From the NCBI RefSeq assembly GCF_025961205.1, contig NZ_JAOQNH010000003.1:1062501-1126500 (forward strand): a stretch of DNA of 64,000 nucleotides, written 5' to 3'. How positions within the stretch are numbered: position 1 is the first letter of the stretch; every line of letters starts with the position of its first letter. Source of the DNA: Azospirillum fermentarium. Lineage in GTDB: Bacteria; Pseudomonadota; Alphaproteobacteria; Azospirillales; Azospirillaceae. This document shows positions 25,288 through 33,859 of this stretch, in pieces. The position numbers and the translations under genes are program-made. The notes beneath the pieces were generated by a model. That model did no database searches. It was not told the origin of the DNA and worked only from the letters and a program-made list of their open reading frames with translations.

Positions 25288-26808
25288 TTAGAAGAAGCCG
25301 AGAGCCTTCGGGCTGTAGCTGACCAGGAGGTTCTTGGTCTGCTGATAGTGGTCCAGCATCATCTTGTGGGTTTCACGGCCGATGCCCGACTGCTTGTAGC
25401 CGCCGAAGGCCGCGTGGGCCGGGTACAGGTGGTAGCAGTTGGTCCACACGCGGCCCGCCTGGATGCCGCGGCCCATGCGGAAGGCGCGGTTGCCGTCACG
25501 GCTCCACACACCGGCACCCAGACCGAAGTTGGTGTCGTTGGCGATGGCCAGGGCTTCTTCCTCGGTGTCGAAGGTGGTGACCGACACCACCGGGCCGAAG
25601 ATTTCTTCCTGGAAGACGCGCATCTTGTTGTTGCCTTCGAGGATGGTCGGCGTGACGTAGTAGCCGCCTTCCAGCTCGCCGCCCAGATGGGCGCGCTCGC
25701 CGCCGATCAGCACCTTGGCGCCTTCCTGGCGGCCGATGTCGATGTAGGACAGGATCTTCTCGAGCTGTTCCTGCGACGCCTGGGCGCCGATCATGGTGTT
25801 GGGGTCCAGCGGATGGCCCTGCTTCACCTTGGACACGCGGTCAACGGCGCGTTCGATGAAGCGGTCGTAGATCGACTTCTGCACCAGGACGCGGGACGGG
25901 CAGGTGCAGACCTCACCCTGGTTCAGGGCGAACATGGCGAAGCCTTCGAGCGCCTTGTCGAAGAAATCGTCGTCCTCGTTCATCACGTCGGCGAAGAAGA
26001 TGTTCGGCGACTTGCCGCCCAGCTCCAGCGTGACCGGGATGATGTTTTCCGAGGCGTACTGCATGATCAGGCGGCCGGTGGAGGTCTCACCGGTGAACGC
26101 CACCTTGGCGATGCGCTTGGAGGTGGCGAGCGGCTTGCCCGCCTCGATGCCGAAGCCGTTGACGACGTTCAGCACGCCCGGCGGCAGCAGATCGCCGATG
26201 ATGTCCATCAGGACCATGATCGCCATCGGGGTCTGCTCGGCGGGCTTCAGCACGATGCAGTTGCCGGCGGCGAGAGCCGGGGCGACCTTCCACGCGGCCA
26301 TCAGCAGCGGGAAGTTCCACGGAATGATCTGGCCGACCACGCCCAGCGGTTCATGGAAGTGATAGGCGTAGGTGGTGTGGTCGATCTCGGCGATCGAGCC
26401 TTCCTGGGCGCGGACGCAGCCGGCGAAGTAGCGGAAGTGGTCGATGGCCAGCGGCACGTCGGCGGCGCGGGTTTCACGGATCGGCTTGCCGTTGTCGAGC
26501 GTCTCGGCCAGCGCGATGGTCTCAAGCCGCTGTTCCATGCGGTCGGCGATCTTGAGCAGGATGTTCGAGCGCTCGGTCGGCGAGGTGCGGCCCCAGGCGT
26601 CCTTGGCCTTGTGGGCGGCGTCCAGCGCCTTCTCCACGTCGGCGGCCGACGAACGGGCCACTTCGCACAGCGGCTTGCCGGTGATGGGGGTAAGGTTGGT
26701 GAAGTAACGGCCTTCCACCGGCGCAACCCATTCACCGCCGATGAAATTGTCATACCGGGGACGCAGCGCGATTTCTTTCTGCAGCGTTTCGAGAGCCTGG
26801 GGGATCAT
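25288..26808 (-). CDS. exaC: NAD-dependent aldehyde dehydrogenase, ExaC/AldA type
   Basis: This 506-residue cytosolic enzyme oxidises acetaldehyde and similar aldehydes to acids. Visible motifs are PWNFPLLMAAWK, the NAD-site FTGETSTGR, the general-base Glu in LELGGKSPN, the nucleophile Cys in NQGEVCTCPSR, and GYKQSGIGRE near the C-terminus. Length and the tandem Cys in CTC match the Pseudomonas ExaC/Ralstonia AcoD group. Linkage to DUF779, FIST and a NahK/ErcS'-like kinase resembles the Pseudomonas ethanol-oxidation region. The symbol is by family resemblance. Confidence 0.92.
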   Translation of the reverse strand: MIPQALETLQKEIALRPRYDNFIGGEWVAPVEGRYFTNLTPITGKPLCEVARSSAADVEKALDAAHKAKDAWGRTSPTERSNILLKIADRMEQRLETIALAETLDNGKPIRETRAADVPLAIDHFRYFAGCVRAQEGSIAEIDHTTYAYHFHEPLGVVGQIIPWNFPLLMAAWKVAPALAAGNCIVLKPAEQTPMAIMVLMDIIGDLLPPGVLNVVNGFGIEAGKPLATSKRIAKVAFTGETSTGRLIMQYASENIIPVTLELGGKSPNIFFADVMNEDDDFFDKALEGFAMFALNQGEVCTCPSRVLVQKSIYDRFIERAVDRVSKVKQGHPLDPNTMIGAQASQEQLEKILSYIDIGRQEGAKVLIGGERAHLGGELEGGYYVTPTILEGNNKMRVFQEEIFGPVVSVTTFDTEEEALAIANDTNFGLGAGVWSRDGNRAFRMGRGIQAGRVWTNCYHLYPAHAAFGGYKQSGIGRETHKMMLDHYQQTKNLLVSYSPKALGFF

Positions 26809-26902
26809 GGGCCGTTCCTCTGGTTCTGGCGGGCCGTTCGTGGATCATCGGCCCGATAGGTTTTGACCGGACAATTGATCCGCTTTTCCAGGGAACGGGT
26901 AA

Positions 26903-26908
26903 ATTATA
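26903..26908 (-). promoter_or_regulatory. Candidate -10 element of the aldehyde dehydrogenase promoter
   Basis: The minus strand reads TATAAT within AGTATAATTTACCC, about 95 bases upstream of the dehydrogenase ATG. No good -35 hexamer lies 16-18 bases before it, which suggests an activator-dependent promoter. Confidence 0.4.
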
Positions 26909-26942
26909 CTATGGTCGCAGACGCCCTGCCGCAGCACGGCAA

Positions 26943-26966
26943 AAGGGCGGGGACATCCCCGCCCTT
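26943..26966 (-). terminator. Terminator downstream of feoB
   Basis: AAGGGCGGGG, ACAT, CCCCGCCCTT is a 10-bp perfect stem with T residues continuing on the minus strand (TTTTGCC). It sits 43 bases after the feoB stop, upstream of the aldehyde dehydrogenase promoter. Confidence 0.75.
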
Positions 26967-27008
26967 GCATTCTTTTGCCCAGCCTTTGAGCACATCTGTG
27001 GGCACACC

Positions 27009-28913
27009 TTACCCCAACAGCGCCGACGCCACGCGGTAGGTGACGAAGGAGGCGCCATAGGCCAGCGCCGTCAAGTACACGAACATCACCGCCGGCCAGA
27101 AGGCGGAGTTGGTCTCCCGCCGCACCACCCCCAGCGTGGACACGCATTGGGGGGCGAAGACGAACCACACCAGCAGCGACAGCGCGGTCGGCAGGCTCCA
27201 GTCGGCGGCCAGCACGCCGGCCAGCGAGCTTTCCAGCGCGTCCCCGGTTTCCGACAGGGCGTAGACGGTGCCCAGTGCCGCCACCGCCACCTCGCGCGCC
27301 GCCATGCCGGGCACCAGCGCGATGGCGATCTGCCAGGTGAAGCCGATGGGGGCCAGCAGCGGCGCCAGGGCGTGGCCCAGCATGCCGGCGAAGCTGTAGT
27401 CGATGGCCGGACCCGTGGCCCCCTCCGGCGCGCCGGGCACCGACGACAGGAACCACAGCACCACCATGATGGCGAAGATGATCGTGCCGGCGCGCACCAG
27501 GAACGCCTTGGCCCGCTCCATCAGCCCCAGGAACACGTTCGACGGGCGCGGCAGGCGGTAGGCCGGCAGTTCCATCAGCAGCGGCTCCCGCGCCCCGCGG
27601 AAGATGGTGCGCTTGAGCACGAAGGCCACCGTCAGCGCCGACAGGATGCCGGTGGCGTAGAGCGCGAACATCACCAGCCCTTCCAGCCCCACCAGACCGC
27701 CCAGAACCGCCTCATGGGGCACGAAGGCGGCAATCAGCAGGGTATAGACCGGCAGCCGCGCCGAACAGGTCATCAGCGGCGCGATCATGATGGTCGCCAG
27801 CCGGTCGGCGCGGTTCTCGATGGTGCGCGCCGCCATGATGCCGGGCACGGCGCAGGCGAAGCTGGACAGCAGCGGGATGAAGGCCCGCCCGTGCAGCCCC
27901 ACACCCCCCATCAGCCGGTCCAGCAGGAACGCCGCCCGCGCCATATACCCTGAGTCCTCCAGCATCTGGATGAAGAAGAACAGGATCAGGATCTGCGGCA
28001 GAAAGATGATGACGCTGCCCACCCCGGCCAGGATGCCGTCCACCAGCAGGCTTTTCAGCATCCCCTCGGGCAGCGCGCCGCCGATGCCGGCCTGCAGCGC
28101 CGTGACGCCGCCGTCGATCAGCTTCATGGGCGCCTCGGCCCAGGCGAACACCGCCTGGAACATCAAGAACAGCACCAGGAACAGGAACGCCAGCCCCACC
28201 ACCGGGTGCAGCAGCACCGCGTCGATCCGCCGGGTGGCGCGCGACGGCTCGCCCCGGGTGTGGATGGCCTCGGCCAGGATCTCTTCGACCTGACGGTGAT
28301 AGGCGCGCAGGTCCAGCGAGGAGGGCTCGCTCCACGCGCACCCGCCCAAGGGGGCGAGGCCGCCGGCGGCCACGGTGTGGTCGATCTGGGCCAGCAGCCC
28401 GGCGATGCCGTCGCGCTTGACCGCCACCGTCGGCACCACCGGCACGCCCAGCGCCGCCGACAGCGCCGCCGGGTCGATGCGGAAGCCCTGGCGCTCCGCC
28501 ATGTCCATCATGTTGAGCGCCAGGATGATCGGGCGGCCCAGCTTGCGCAGTTCCAGCACCAGCCGCAGGTTGAGCCGCAGGTTGGTGGCGTCGGCCACGA
28601 AGATGATGACGTCCGGCGGCGCCTCGTGGGCGAAGCGGCCCAGCACCACGTCGCGGGTGACCTCCTCGTCCGGGCTGCGGGCGCGCAGGGAATAGGTGCC
28701 GGGCAGGTCGATCAACTGCACCCGCGTGCCGGCGGGGCTGCGGAAATAGCCCAGCTTGCGTTCCACCGTCACGCCGGGGTAGTTGGCGACCTTTTGCCGG
28801 CTGCCGGTCAGGGCGTTGAACAGGGCGGTCTTGCCGCAGTTGGGGTTGCCGACCAGCGCGATGCGGGGGAGCGCGATGCGGGAAGGATCGGCGGTGGTTG
28901 CCGTGACGCTCAT
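27009..28913 (-). CDS. feoB: Ferrous iron transporter FeoB
   Basis: This 634-residue inner-membrane Fe(II) transporter has an N-terminal G domain with G1 GNPNCGKT, G3 DLPG, and G4 NMMD. A helical spacer follows (about 160-230), then the membrane domain with two gate segments (SSFACAVPGIMAARTIENR and the late FAPQCVSTLGVVRRE) and several helices. It is shorter than the E. coli protein (773 residues) but complete in domain content. No feoA or feoC gene is adjacent. A Fur-like dyad lies about 100 bases upstream. Confidence 0.95.
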   Translation of the reverse strand: MSVTATTADPSRIALPRIALVGNPNCGKTALFNALTGSRQKVANYPGVTVERKLGYFRSPAGTRVQLIDLPGTYSLRARSPDEEVTRDVVLGRFAHEAPPDVIIFVADATNLRLNLRLVLELRKLGRPIILALNMMDMAERQGFRIDPAALSAALGVPVVPTVAVKRDGIAGLLAQIDHTVAAGGLAPLGGCAWSEPSSLDLRAYHRQVEEILAEAIHTRGEPSRATRRIDAVLLHPVVGLAFLFLVLFLMFQAVFAWAEAPMKLIDGGVTALQAGIGGALPEGMLKSLLVDGILAGVGSVIIFLPQILILFFFIQMLEDSGYMARAAFLLDRLMGGVGLHGRAFIPLLSSFACAVPGIMAARTIENRADRLATIMIAPLMTCSARLPVYTLLIAAFVPHEAVLGGLVGLEGLVMFALYATGILSALTVAFVLKRTIFRGAREPLLMELPAYRLPRPSNVFLGLMERAKAFLVRAGTIIFAIMVVLWFLSSVPGAPEGATGPAIDYSFAGMLGHALAPLLAPIGFTWQIAIALVPGMAAREVAVAALGTVYALSETGDALESSLAGVLAADWSLPTALSLLVWFVFAPQCVSTLGVVRRETNSAFWPAVMFVYLTALAYGASFVTYRVASALLG

Positions 28914-29014
28914 GGGTCTGGCCTTTCGTCAAAGACTGTGCCGCGTCCCGGCCCGCTACACACCGGAGTGTTCCCGGAACGCATCGCCAATGTATCTGAC
29001 GTAATGCTTGTAAG

Positions 29015-29027
29015 AATGAGTCTCATT
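29015..29027. promoter_or_regulatory. Fur/Irr-like dyad upstream of feoB
   Basis: AATGAG-T-CTCATT is a perfect 6-1-6 dyad, 102 bases before the feoB start in the feoB-cysE gap. It resembles the core of Fur-family operators (GAGAATGATTCTC-like). Iron-dependent repression is the natural reading from the gene it precedes. The rest of the 265-base gap shows no gene. Confidence 0.5.
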
Positions 29028-29178
29028 GCGCGATGCGTCATAACGCCGCAAGCGCGGCCATCGGGTGGTTCTCACCCGATGCCGCCACAGACCAGACATA
29101 CACAAATATCGGGGCTGATCTTGCCCTCAACCATCCGCTGCGCACTCTGGCGCAACGGACCATCCTGTGATTGTTTGC

Positions 29179-30024
29179 TCAGATATGGTAATCGGGTTCC
29201 GGCAGGCTCTGGTCCATGGCCAGAGCCGGCGTCACGCTGTCGGCGCACCACCCGACGATGCGGGCCGGCACCCCGGCCACGGTGGCGCACGGCGGCACGT
29301 CGCGCAGGACGACGCTGCCCGCCCCCACCTTGGCCCGCGCGCCGATGGTGATGTTGCCCAGCACCTTGGCCCCGGCGGCCAGCAGCACGCCGTCGCGCAC
29401 CTTGGGGTGGCGGTCGCCGTGCTCCTTGCCGGTGCCGCCCAGGGTGACGTTCTGTAGGATGGACACATCGTTGCCCACCACCGCCGTCTCACCGATCACC
29501 ACGCCGGTGCCGTGGTCGATGAACACCCGCCGGCCCACCGGCACCGCCGGGTGAATGTCCACCGCGAACACCTCCGACACCCGGCTTTGCAGGAAATGGG
29601 CGAGCGGGGTGCGGCCATGGGTCCACAGCCAGTGGGCCACCCGGTGCCATTGCAGCGCGTGGAAGCCCTTGAAATAGAGGAACGGCGTCAGCAGCCCGTC
29701 GGACGCCGGGTCGCGGGCGACGATGGCGGCCAGATCCTCCGCCGCCGCATCAGCGATGGCGGGGTCGGCGTCGATGGCGGCGTGGACCAGCCCCTCCAGC
29801 TTGGCCTCGGTCATGGTGCCGTCCTCCAGCTTCACCGCCAGGAGGAAGGCCAGCGCCTCGGCGAATCCGGCGTGGCGCAGCACCCGGCATTCGATGTGGT
29901 CGCGCAGCAGCGGCTCGTCGCCCGCCGCCTTCAGCGCCTCCGCACACAAGGTCTCCCACAGCCCGCCGGTGCCGGAACGGGCCAGGGCTGCAAGGGCGTC
30001 TTCGGCGAAGGCGGTGTCATCCAT
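29179..30024 (-). CDS. cysE: Serine O-acetyltransferase
   Basis: This 281-residue enzyme makes O-acetylserine from serine and acetyl-CoA for cysteine synthesis. A helical N-terminal half is followed by a left-handed beta-helix of hexapeptide repeats. Hallmarks are DIHPAVPVGRRVFIDHGTG (catalytic His), GETAVVGNDVSILQNVTLGG, DRHPKVRDGVLLAAGAKVLG and GSVVLRDVPPCATVAGVPAR. ATG 30024 has GGAAGGA upstream. A long variant frame extends another 41 codons upstream but lacks a site. It is not obviously in an operon with its neighbours. Confidence 0.93.
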   Translation of the reverse strand: MDDTAFAEDALAALARSGTGGLWETLCAEALKAAGDEPLLRDHIECRVLRHAGFAEALAFLLAVKLEDGTMTEAKLEGLVHAAIDADPAIADAAAEDLAAIVARDPASDGLLTPFLYFKGFHALQWHRVAHWLWTHGRTPLAHFLQSRVSEVFAVDIHPAVPVGRRVFIDHGTGVVIGETAVVGNDVSILQNVTLGGTGKEHGDRHPKVRDGVLLAAGAKVLGNITIGARAKVGAGSVVLRDVPPCATVAGVPARIVGWCADSVTPALAMDQSLPEPDYHI

Positions 30025-30166
30025 AGCGTGATCCTTCCACAAAGACACAAGGCGGCGGTGTAAAATGGCGGCCAGCCATGTGAAACCATGGGGAACAATA
30101 TAGAACGCACCGCCCCGTCCGCCGCAAAAATCCGGCAGCCCCGCCATTCGGGCCAGAGTGTGCCCG

Positions 30167-30649
30167 TCAGGGTTTGAGGGTGGACCCCGGCGGCGGGCGC
30201 AGCCCCCCAGCCACCACGCTGCGGATGGCGAAGTTGGATTGGATGCGCGCCACGCCGGGCAGGCGCGACAGCAGTTCGGTGTGAATCCGCTCGTAATCGC
30301 CCGAATCGCGGGCCTCCACCCGCAGCAGATAATCGGCCATGCCGGTCATCAGATAGCATTCCTGCACCTCGGGGTGCTTGCGCACCTCCTGCTCGAATCG
30401 GCGCAGGTATTCCTCAGTCTGGCGCTCCAGGGTGATCTGGACGATGACGACGGTGGGTTTTTCCACGTCGGGTTGGTCGATGATGGCGGTGTATCCGCGA
30501 ATCACGCCGCTGTGTTCGAGCAAGTGCAACCGCCGCAGGCAGGCGGAAGGGGAAAGCCCCACCTCCTCTGCCAGCTTGGCGTTGCTCATGCGGCCATCCG
30601 CCCGCAAGAGGCGGATGATTTTGTCGTCGATACCGTCGCGGGCGCGCAT
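30167..30649 (-). CDS. Lrp/AsnC-family transcriptional regulator
   Basis: This 160-residue protein has an N-terminal helix-turn-helix (DDKIIRLLRADGRMSNAKLAEEVGLSPSACLRRLHLLE) and a C-terminal RAM ligand domain (GMADYLLRVEARDSGDYERI). It is downstream of dadA on the same strand, separated by the small-RNA/attenuator element. Lrp-type regulators commonly control D-amino-acid dehydrogenase genes, so dadA is a likely target. Confidence 0.9.
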   Translation of the reverse strand: MRARDGIDDKIIRLLRADGRMSNAKLAEEVGLSPSACLRRLHLLEHSGVIRGYTAIIDQPDVEKPTVVIVQITLERQTEEYLRRFEQEVRKHPEVQECYLMTGMADYLLRVEARDSGDYERIHTELLSRLPGVARIQSNFAIRSVVAGGLRPPPGSTLKP

Positions 30650-30799
30650 GGGAGGAGCCGATTTTTCCGGGAAGTGTGTCGATTGTGCGATAGGGGAGCG
30701 GATTTTCGCTCAATCGGCAACGATTTGCAAAGATCCCCGGCGGCACTTGCGGTTATGGTGAGATGTGAAAGGCATCCACACGCCCGTCGGGCGGTGCGC

Positions 30800-30820
30800 A
30801 TGCATTTCCTTGTGGTCTGA
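30800..30820 (+). CDS. Possible leader peptide, six residues
   Basis: ATG CAT TTC CTT GTG GTC TGA encodes MHFLVV and ends two bases before the first hairpin of the attenuator-like element. The Leu-Val-Val end would suit branched-chain amino acid sensing, but the short run makes this weak. The ribosome site is poor (GGGCGG). Confidence 0.3.
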   Translation: MHFLVV

Positions 30821-30865
30821 GGCCCCGGCTGATCCGGGGCTTCGGGAGCGTCCTTTGAAAACTCG

Positions 30866-30903
30866 AACGCCCCCGCCGGTTTCCCGGCAGGGGCGTTTTT
30901 TTT
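30866..30903 (+). terminator. Rho-independent terminator on the plus strand
   Basis: The arms AACGCCCC and GGGGCGTT close a stem continued by GCCGG/CCGGC around a small loop, followed by eight T on the plus strand. Read on the minus strand it has a weaker T tract (CGAGTTTTC), so it may also serve as the end of dadA. Confidence 0.85.
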
Positions 30904-30918
30904 CGGTGCGTCCCGCCC

Positions 30919-32181
30919 TTAAGCGGCGGCGCGGTAGCGCGACTCGTCCAGCCCCTGGGTTTCGGTCTGCGGCTTGCGCCCGCCCACCAGATCGGCCACC
31001 AGCCGGCCCGAGCCGCAGGCCATGGTCCATCCCAGCGTGCCGTGTCCGGTGTTGAGGAACAGGTTGCTGTACGGTGTGTGGCCGATCACCGGCGTGCCGT
31101 CGGGGGTCATGGGCCGCAGGCCGGTCCAGAACTCCGCCTTGCCCACGTCGCCGCCGCGGGGGAACAGGTCGCTGACCGAATGCTCCAATGCTGCCCGGCG
31201 CTCGGCGTGCAGCGTCAGGTCATAGCCGGCGATTTCCGCCGTGCCGCCCACGCGGATGCGGTCGCCCAGACGGGTGATGGCGATCTTGTAGGTTTCGTCC
31301 ATCACGGTGGATTCCGGCGCCGCCGCGGCGTCGGTGATGGGAACGGTGATGGAATAGCCCTTGACCGGATAGACCGGGATCGACACGCCCACCCCCTTCA
31401 GCAGCATGGGCGAATAGCTGCCCAGCGCCAGCACGAACCGGTCGGCGGTGACCTCGCCCTGGTCGGTGGTCACATGGGTGATGCGGCGGCCGTCGGTGTG
31501 CAGCCCCTGGATGGCGGTGCCGTAGCGGAACTCCACCCCCAGCCCGGCGGCCAATGCTGCCAGACGCTGGGTGAACAGGTGGCAGTCGCCGGTCTCGTCC
31601 CCCGGCAGGCGCAGGCCGCCGGCGATCTTTTCCCGCACCGCGGCCAGGGCCGGTTCGGCCTGGACGCAGCCGGCGGGGTCCAGCACCTCGAACGGAACAC
31701 CGTACTGCTTCAGCACCGCGATGTCGCCGGCGGCGGCGTCCACCTGCTTGGCGGTGCGGAAAAGCTGGAGCGTGCCCTGGGTGCGCTCGTCATAGGTGAT
31801 GCCGGTGTCGGCGCGCAGGTCGCGCAGGCAGTCGCGGCTGTATTCGGCCAGACGCACCATGCGGCCCTTGTTCACGGCGTAGCGGGCGGCGGTGCAGTTG
31901 CGCAGCATCTGCGCCATCCATGTCCACATGCGCGGGTCCATGCGCGGGCGGATGACCAGCGGCGAATGTTTCATCAGCAGCCATTTGATCGCCTTCAGCG
32001 GCACGCCCGGCCCGGCCCAGGGGGCGGAATAGCCCGGCGACACCTCGCCCGCGTTGGCATAGCTGGTTTCCAGCGCCGCACCCGGCTGGCGGTCGATGAC
32101 CGTCACCGCGTGGCCGTCCTTGGCCAGATAATAGGCCGTGGTCACCCCGATCACCCCACCACCCAGCACGACGACCTTCAT
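30919..32181 (-). CDS. dadA: D-amino acid dehydrogenase small subunit
   Basis: This 420-residue FAD enzyme of the cytoplasmic-membrane face oxidises D-alanine and other D-amino acids to keto acids. The FAD-binding GxGxxG is at the start (VVLGGGVIGVTTAYYLAKDG), followed by the DadA hallmark YANAGEVSPGYSAPWAGPG and C-terminal FWTGLRPMTPDGTPVIG and GHGTLGWTMACGSG. ATG 32181 (MKVVVLGG) is clear; upstream in-frame codons are non-coding. The alanine racemase gene dadX is not adjacent. Confidence 0.95.
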   Translation of the reverse strand: MKVVVLGGGVIGVTTAYYLAKDGHAVTVIDRQPGAALETSYANAGEVSPGYSAPWAGPGVPLKAIKWLLMKHSPLVIRPRMDPRMWTWMAQMLRNCTAARYAVNKGRMVRLAEYSRDCLRDLRADTGITYDERTQGTLQLFRTAKQVDAAAGDIAVLKQYGVPFEVLDPAGCVQAEPALAAVREKIAGGLRLPGDETGDCHLFTQRLAALAAGLGVEFRYGTAIQGLHTDGRRITHVTTDQGEVTADRFVLALGSYSPMLLKGVGVSIPVYPVKGYSITVPITDAAAAPESTVMDETYKIAITRLGDRIRVGGTAEIAGYDLTLHAERRAALEHSVSDLFPRGGDVGKAEFWTGLRPMTPDGTPVIGHTPYSNLFLNTGHGTLGWTMACGSGRLVADLVGGRKPQTETQGLDESRYRAAA

Positions 32182-32398
32182 GGCATCCACCTCTATATCC
32201 GACTGGAACCGTGCGATAATAAAATGAGGATAAACGCAACAAGCGTCGGGGGTCTCTGCAAAGAGATGCACAAGCCGCGCATTTTCCACCGATCCTTCGA
32301 ATAAAAATCCTGGTTTTTGCATGATCGTGCGAAACGCTGGTTTTGCCGCCCCGGCGGCCCCACTCTCAAGCCCGGACGACGGCTGATGGAGGCGGATC

Positions 32399-33772
32399 AT
32401 GGAACGGCTGGCAGGGCTGGCGTGCGGGCGGATTCGGCTGCCCGGCGGCTGGGCCGGCGACACCACCGTGCGCTTTTCCCCCGACGGGCGCATCGAAGCG
32501 GTGGAACCGGGGCTGGACCCCGCGCTGCCGCGGGCGGACGGGCCGGTGATCCCCGGCATGCCCAACCTGCACAGCCACGCCTTTCAGCGGGCCATGGCCG
32601 GGCTGGCCGAACGGGCGGGACCGGCGGAGGACAGTTTCTGGACGTGGCGGGACACCATGTACGGCTTCGTCCGCCGCCTGACGCCCGAGGACGCCCAGGC
32701 CATCGCGGCCTTGCTCTATAGTGAGATGCTGACCCAGGGCTACACGGCGGTGGCGGAGTTTCATTACCTGCACCACGCCCCGGACGGCACCCCCTATGCC
32801 GACCGGGCGGAGATGGCCACCCGCATCATCGCCGCCGCCGACACCGCGGGCATCGGGCTGACCCTGCTGCCGGTGCTGTACGCCCACGGCGGGTTCGGCG
32901 GGCAGCCCCCGGCGGACGGGCAGCGGCGGTTCCTCAACACCCCCGGCGGGCTGCGCGCCATCCTGGACGCCGCCGCTCGTGCCATGGCCGGGCGCACCGG
33001 CTGGCGCACCGGGCTGGCGCTGCATTCCCTGCGCGCGGTGACGGCGGACGAGATGGCGGCGGCGCTGGACGGCCTGCCCCCCGGCACGCCGGTCCACATC
33101 CACATCGCCGAACAGACGGCGGAGGTGGATGCCTGTGTGGCGTGGAGCGGGCGGCGCCCGGTGGAATGGCTGCTGGATCATGCGCCGGTGTCGCCCGATT
33201 GGTGCCTGGTCCACGCCACCCACATGACGGCGGACGAGACCGCCGCCGTGGCCCGGTGCGGGGCGGTGGCCGGGCTGTGCCCGACGACGGAGGCCAATCT
33301 GGGCGACGGGCTGTTCCCCGCCCCGGCCTTCCTCGCCCACGGCGGGCGGTTCGGCATCGGGTCGGACAGCCACATCAGCGTGTCGCCCACCGAGGATCTG
33401 CGGCTGCTGGAATACGGCCAGCGGCTGGCGGCGCGTCAGCGCAACGTCCTGCGCCAGCCGGGGGAAGCGTCCATCGGCGCCGGCCTCTACCGCACGGCCT
33501 TGGCCGGGGGGACGCAGGCGCTGGGGCGGCCCGGCACGCCGGGCATCGCCGCGGGCCAGCCCGCCGATCTGGTGATCCTGAACCCCGACGATCCCAGGCT
33601 GATGGGACGGGACGGCGATGCGCTGCTGGACGCCCACGTCTTCGCCGGCAGCGGCCACGGGGTGCGCGGCGTGGTGGCGGCGGGGTGCGTGGTGGTGCGG
33701 GACGGGCGGCACGTGCGCCACGGCGCCATCGTCGCCGCCTATCGCCGGGCGCTGGAACGGCTGCGGGGCTGA
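32399..33772 (+). CDS. hutF: Formimidoylglutamate deiminase
   Basis: This 457-residue zinc amidohydrolase of the five-step histidine degradation route converts N-formimino-L-glutamate to N-formyl-L-glutamate and ammonia. Metal ligands are HSHAF in PGMPNLHSHAFQRAMAG, His in HIHIAEQ, His in VHATHMT, and Asp in GSDSHISVSP. FWTWRDTMYGF is typical of HutF. The remaining hut genes are not in this window, so it is an isolated copy or the edge of a dispersed set. It is divergent from dadA. Confidence 0.93.
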   Translation: MERLAGLACGRIRLPGGWAGDTTVRFSPDGRIEAVEPGLDPALPRADGPVIPGMPNLHSHAFQRAMAGLAERAGPAEDSFWTWRDTMYGFVRRLTPEDAQAIAALLYSEMLTQGYTAVAEFHYLHHAPDGTPYADRAEMATRIIAAADTAGIGLTLLPVLYAHGGFGGQPPADGQRRFLNTPGGLRAILDAAARAMAGRTGWRTGLALHSLRAVTADEMAAALDGLPPGTPVHIHIAEQTAEVDACVAWSGRRPVEWLLDHAPVSPDWCLVHATHMTADETAAVARCGAVAGLCPTTEANLGDGLFPAPAFLAHGGRFGIGSDSHISVSPTEDLRLLEYGQRLAARQRNVLRQPGEASIGAGLYRTALAGGTQALGRPGTPGIAAGQPADLVILNPDDPRLMGRDGDALLDAHVFAGSGHGVRGVVAAGCVVVRDGRHVRHGAIVAAYRRALERLRG

Positions 33773-33859
33773 ACGCATCGCAGCCATCCGCCGGTGCGGC
33801 CTTTGCGCGCAGGGGAAAGACGGGTATGACGGGGCCGCTTTCGCCATGGAGACCCGCCC

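Larger units (their letters stand above)
30765..30903 (+). ncRNA. Candidate small RNA / orphan attenuator
   Basis: The plus strand between lrp and dadA, both on the minus strand, carries a short frame (30800-30820), a hairpin GCCCCGG-CTGAT-CCGGGGC (30822-30840) and a strong rho-independent terminator with eight T (30866-30903). GGGGC of the first hairpin can also pair with GCCCC of the terminator's left arm, giving an antiterminator alternative as in ribosome-controlled attenuators. No plus-strand gene follows until hutF at 32399. The 5' end is not defined; a TATGGT at 30754-30759 could be a -10. Confidence 0.5.
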
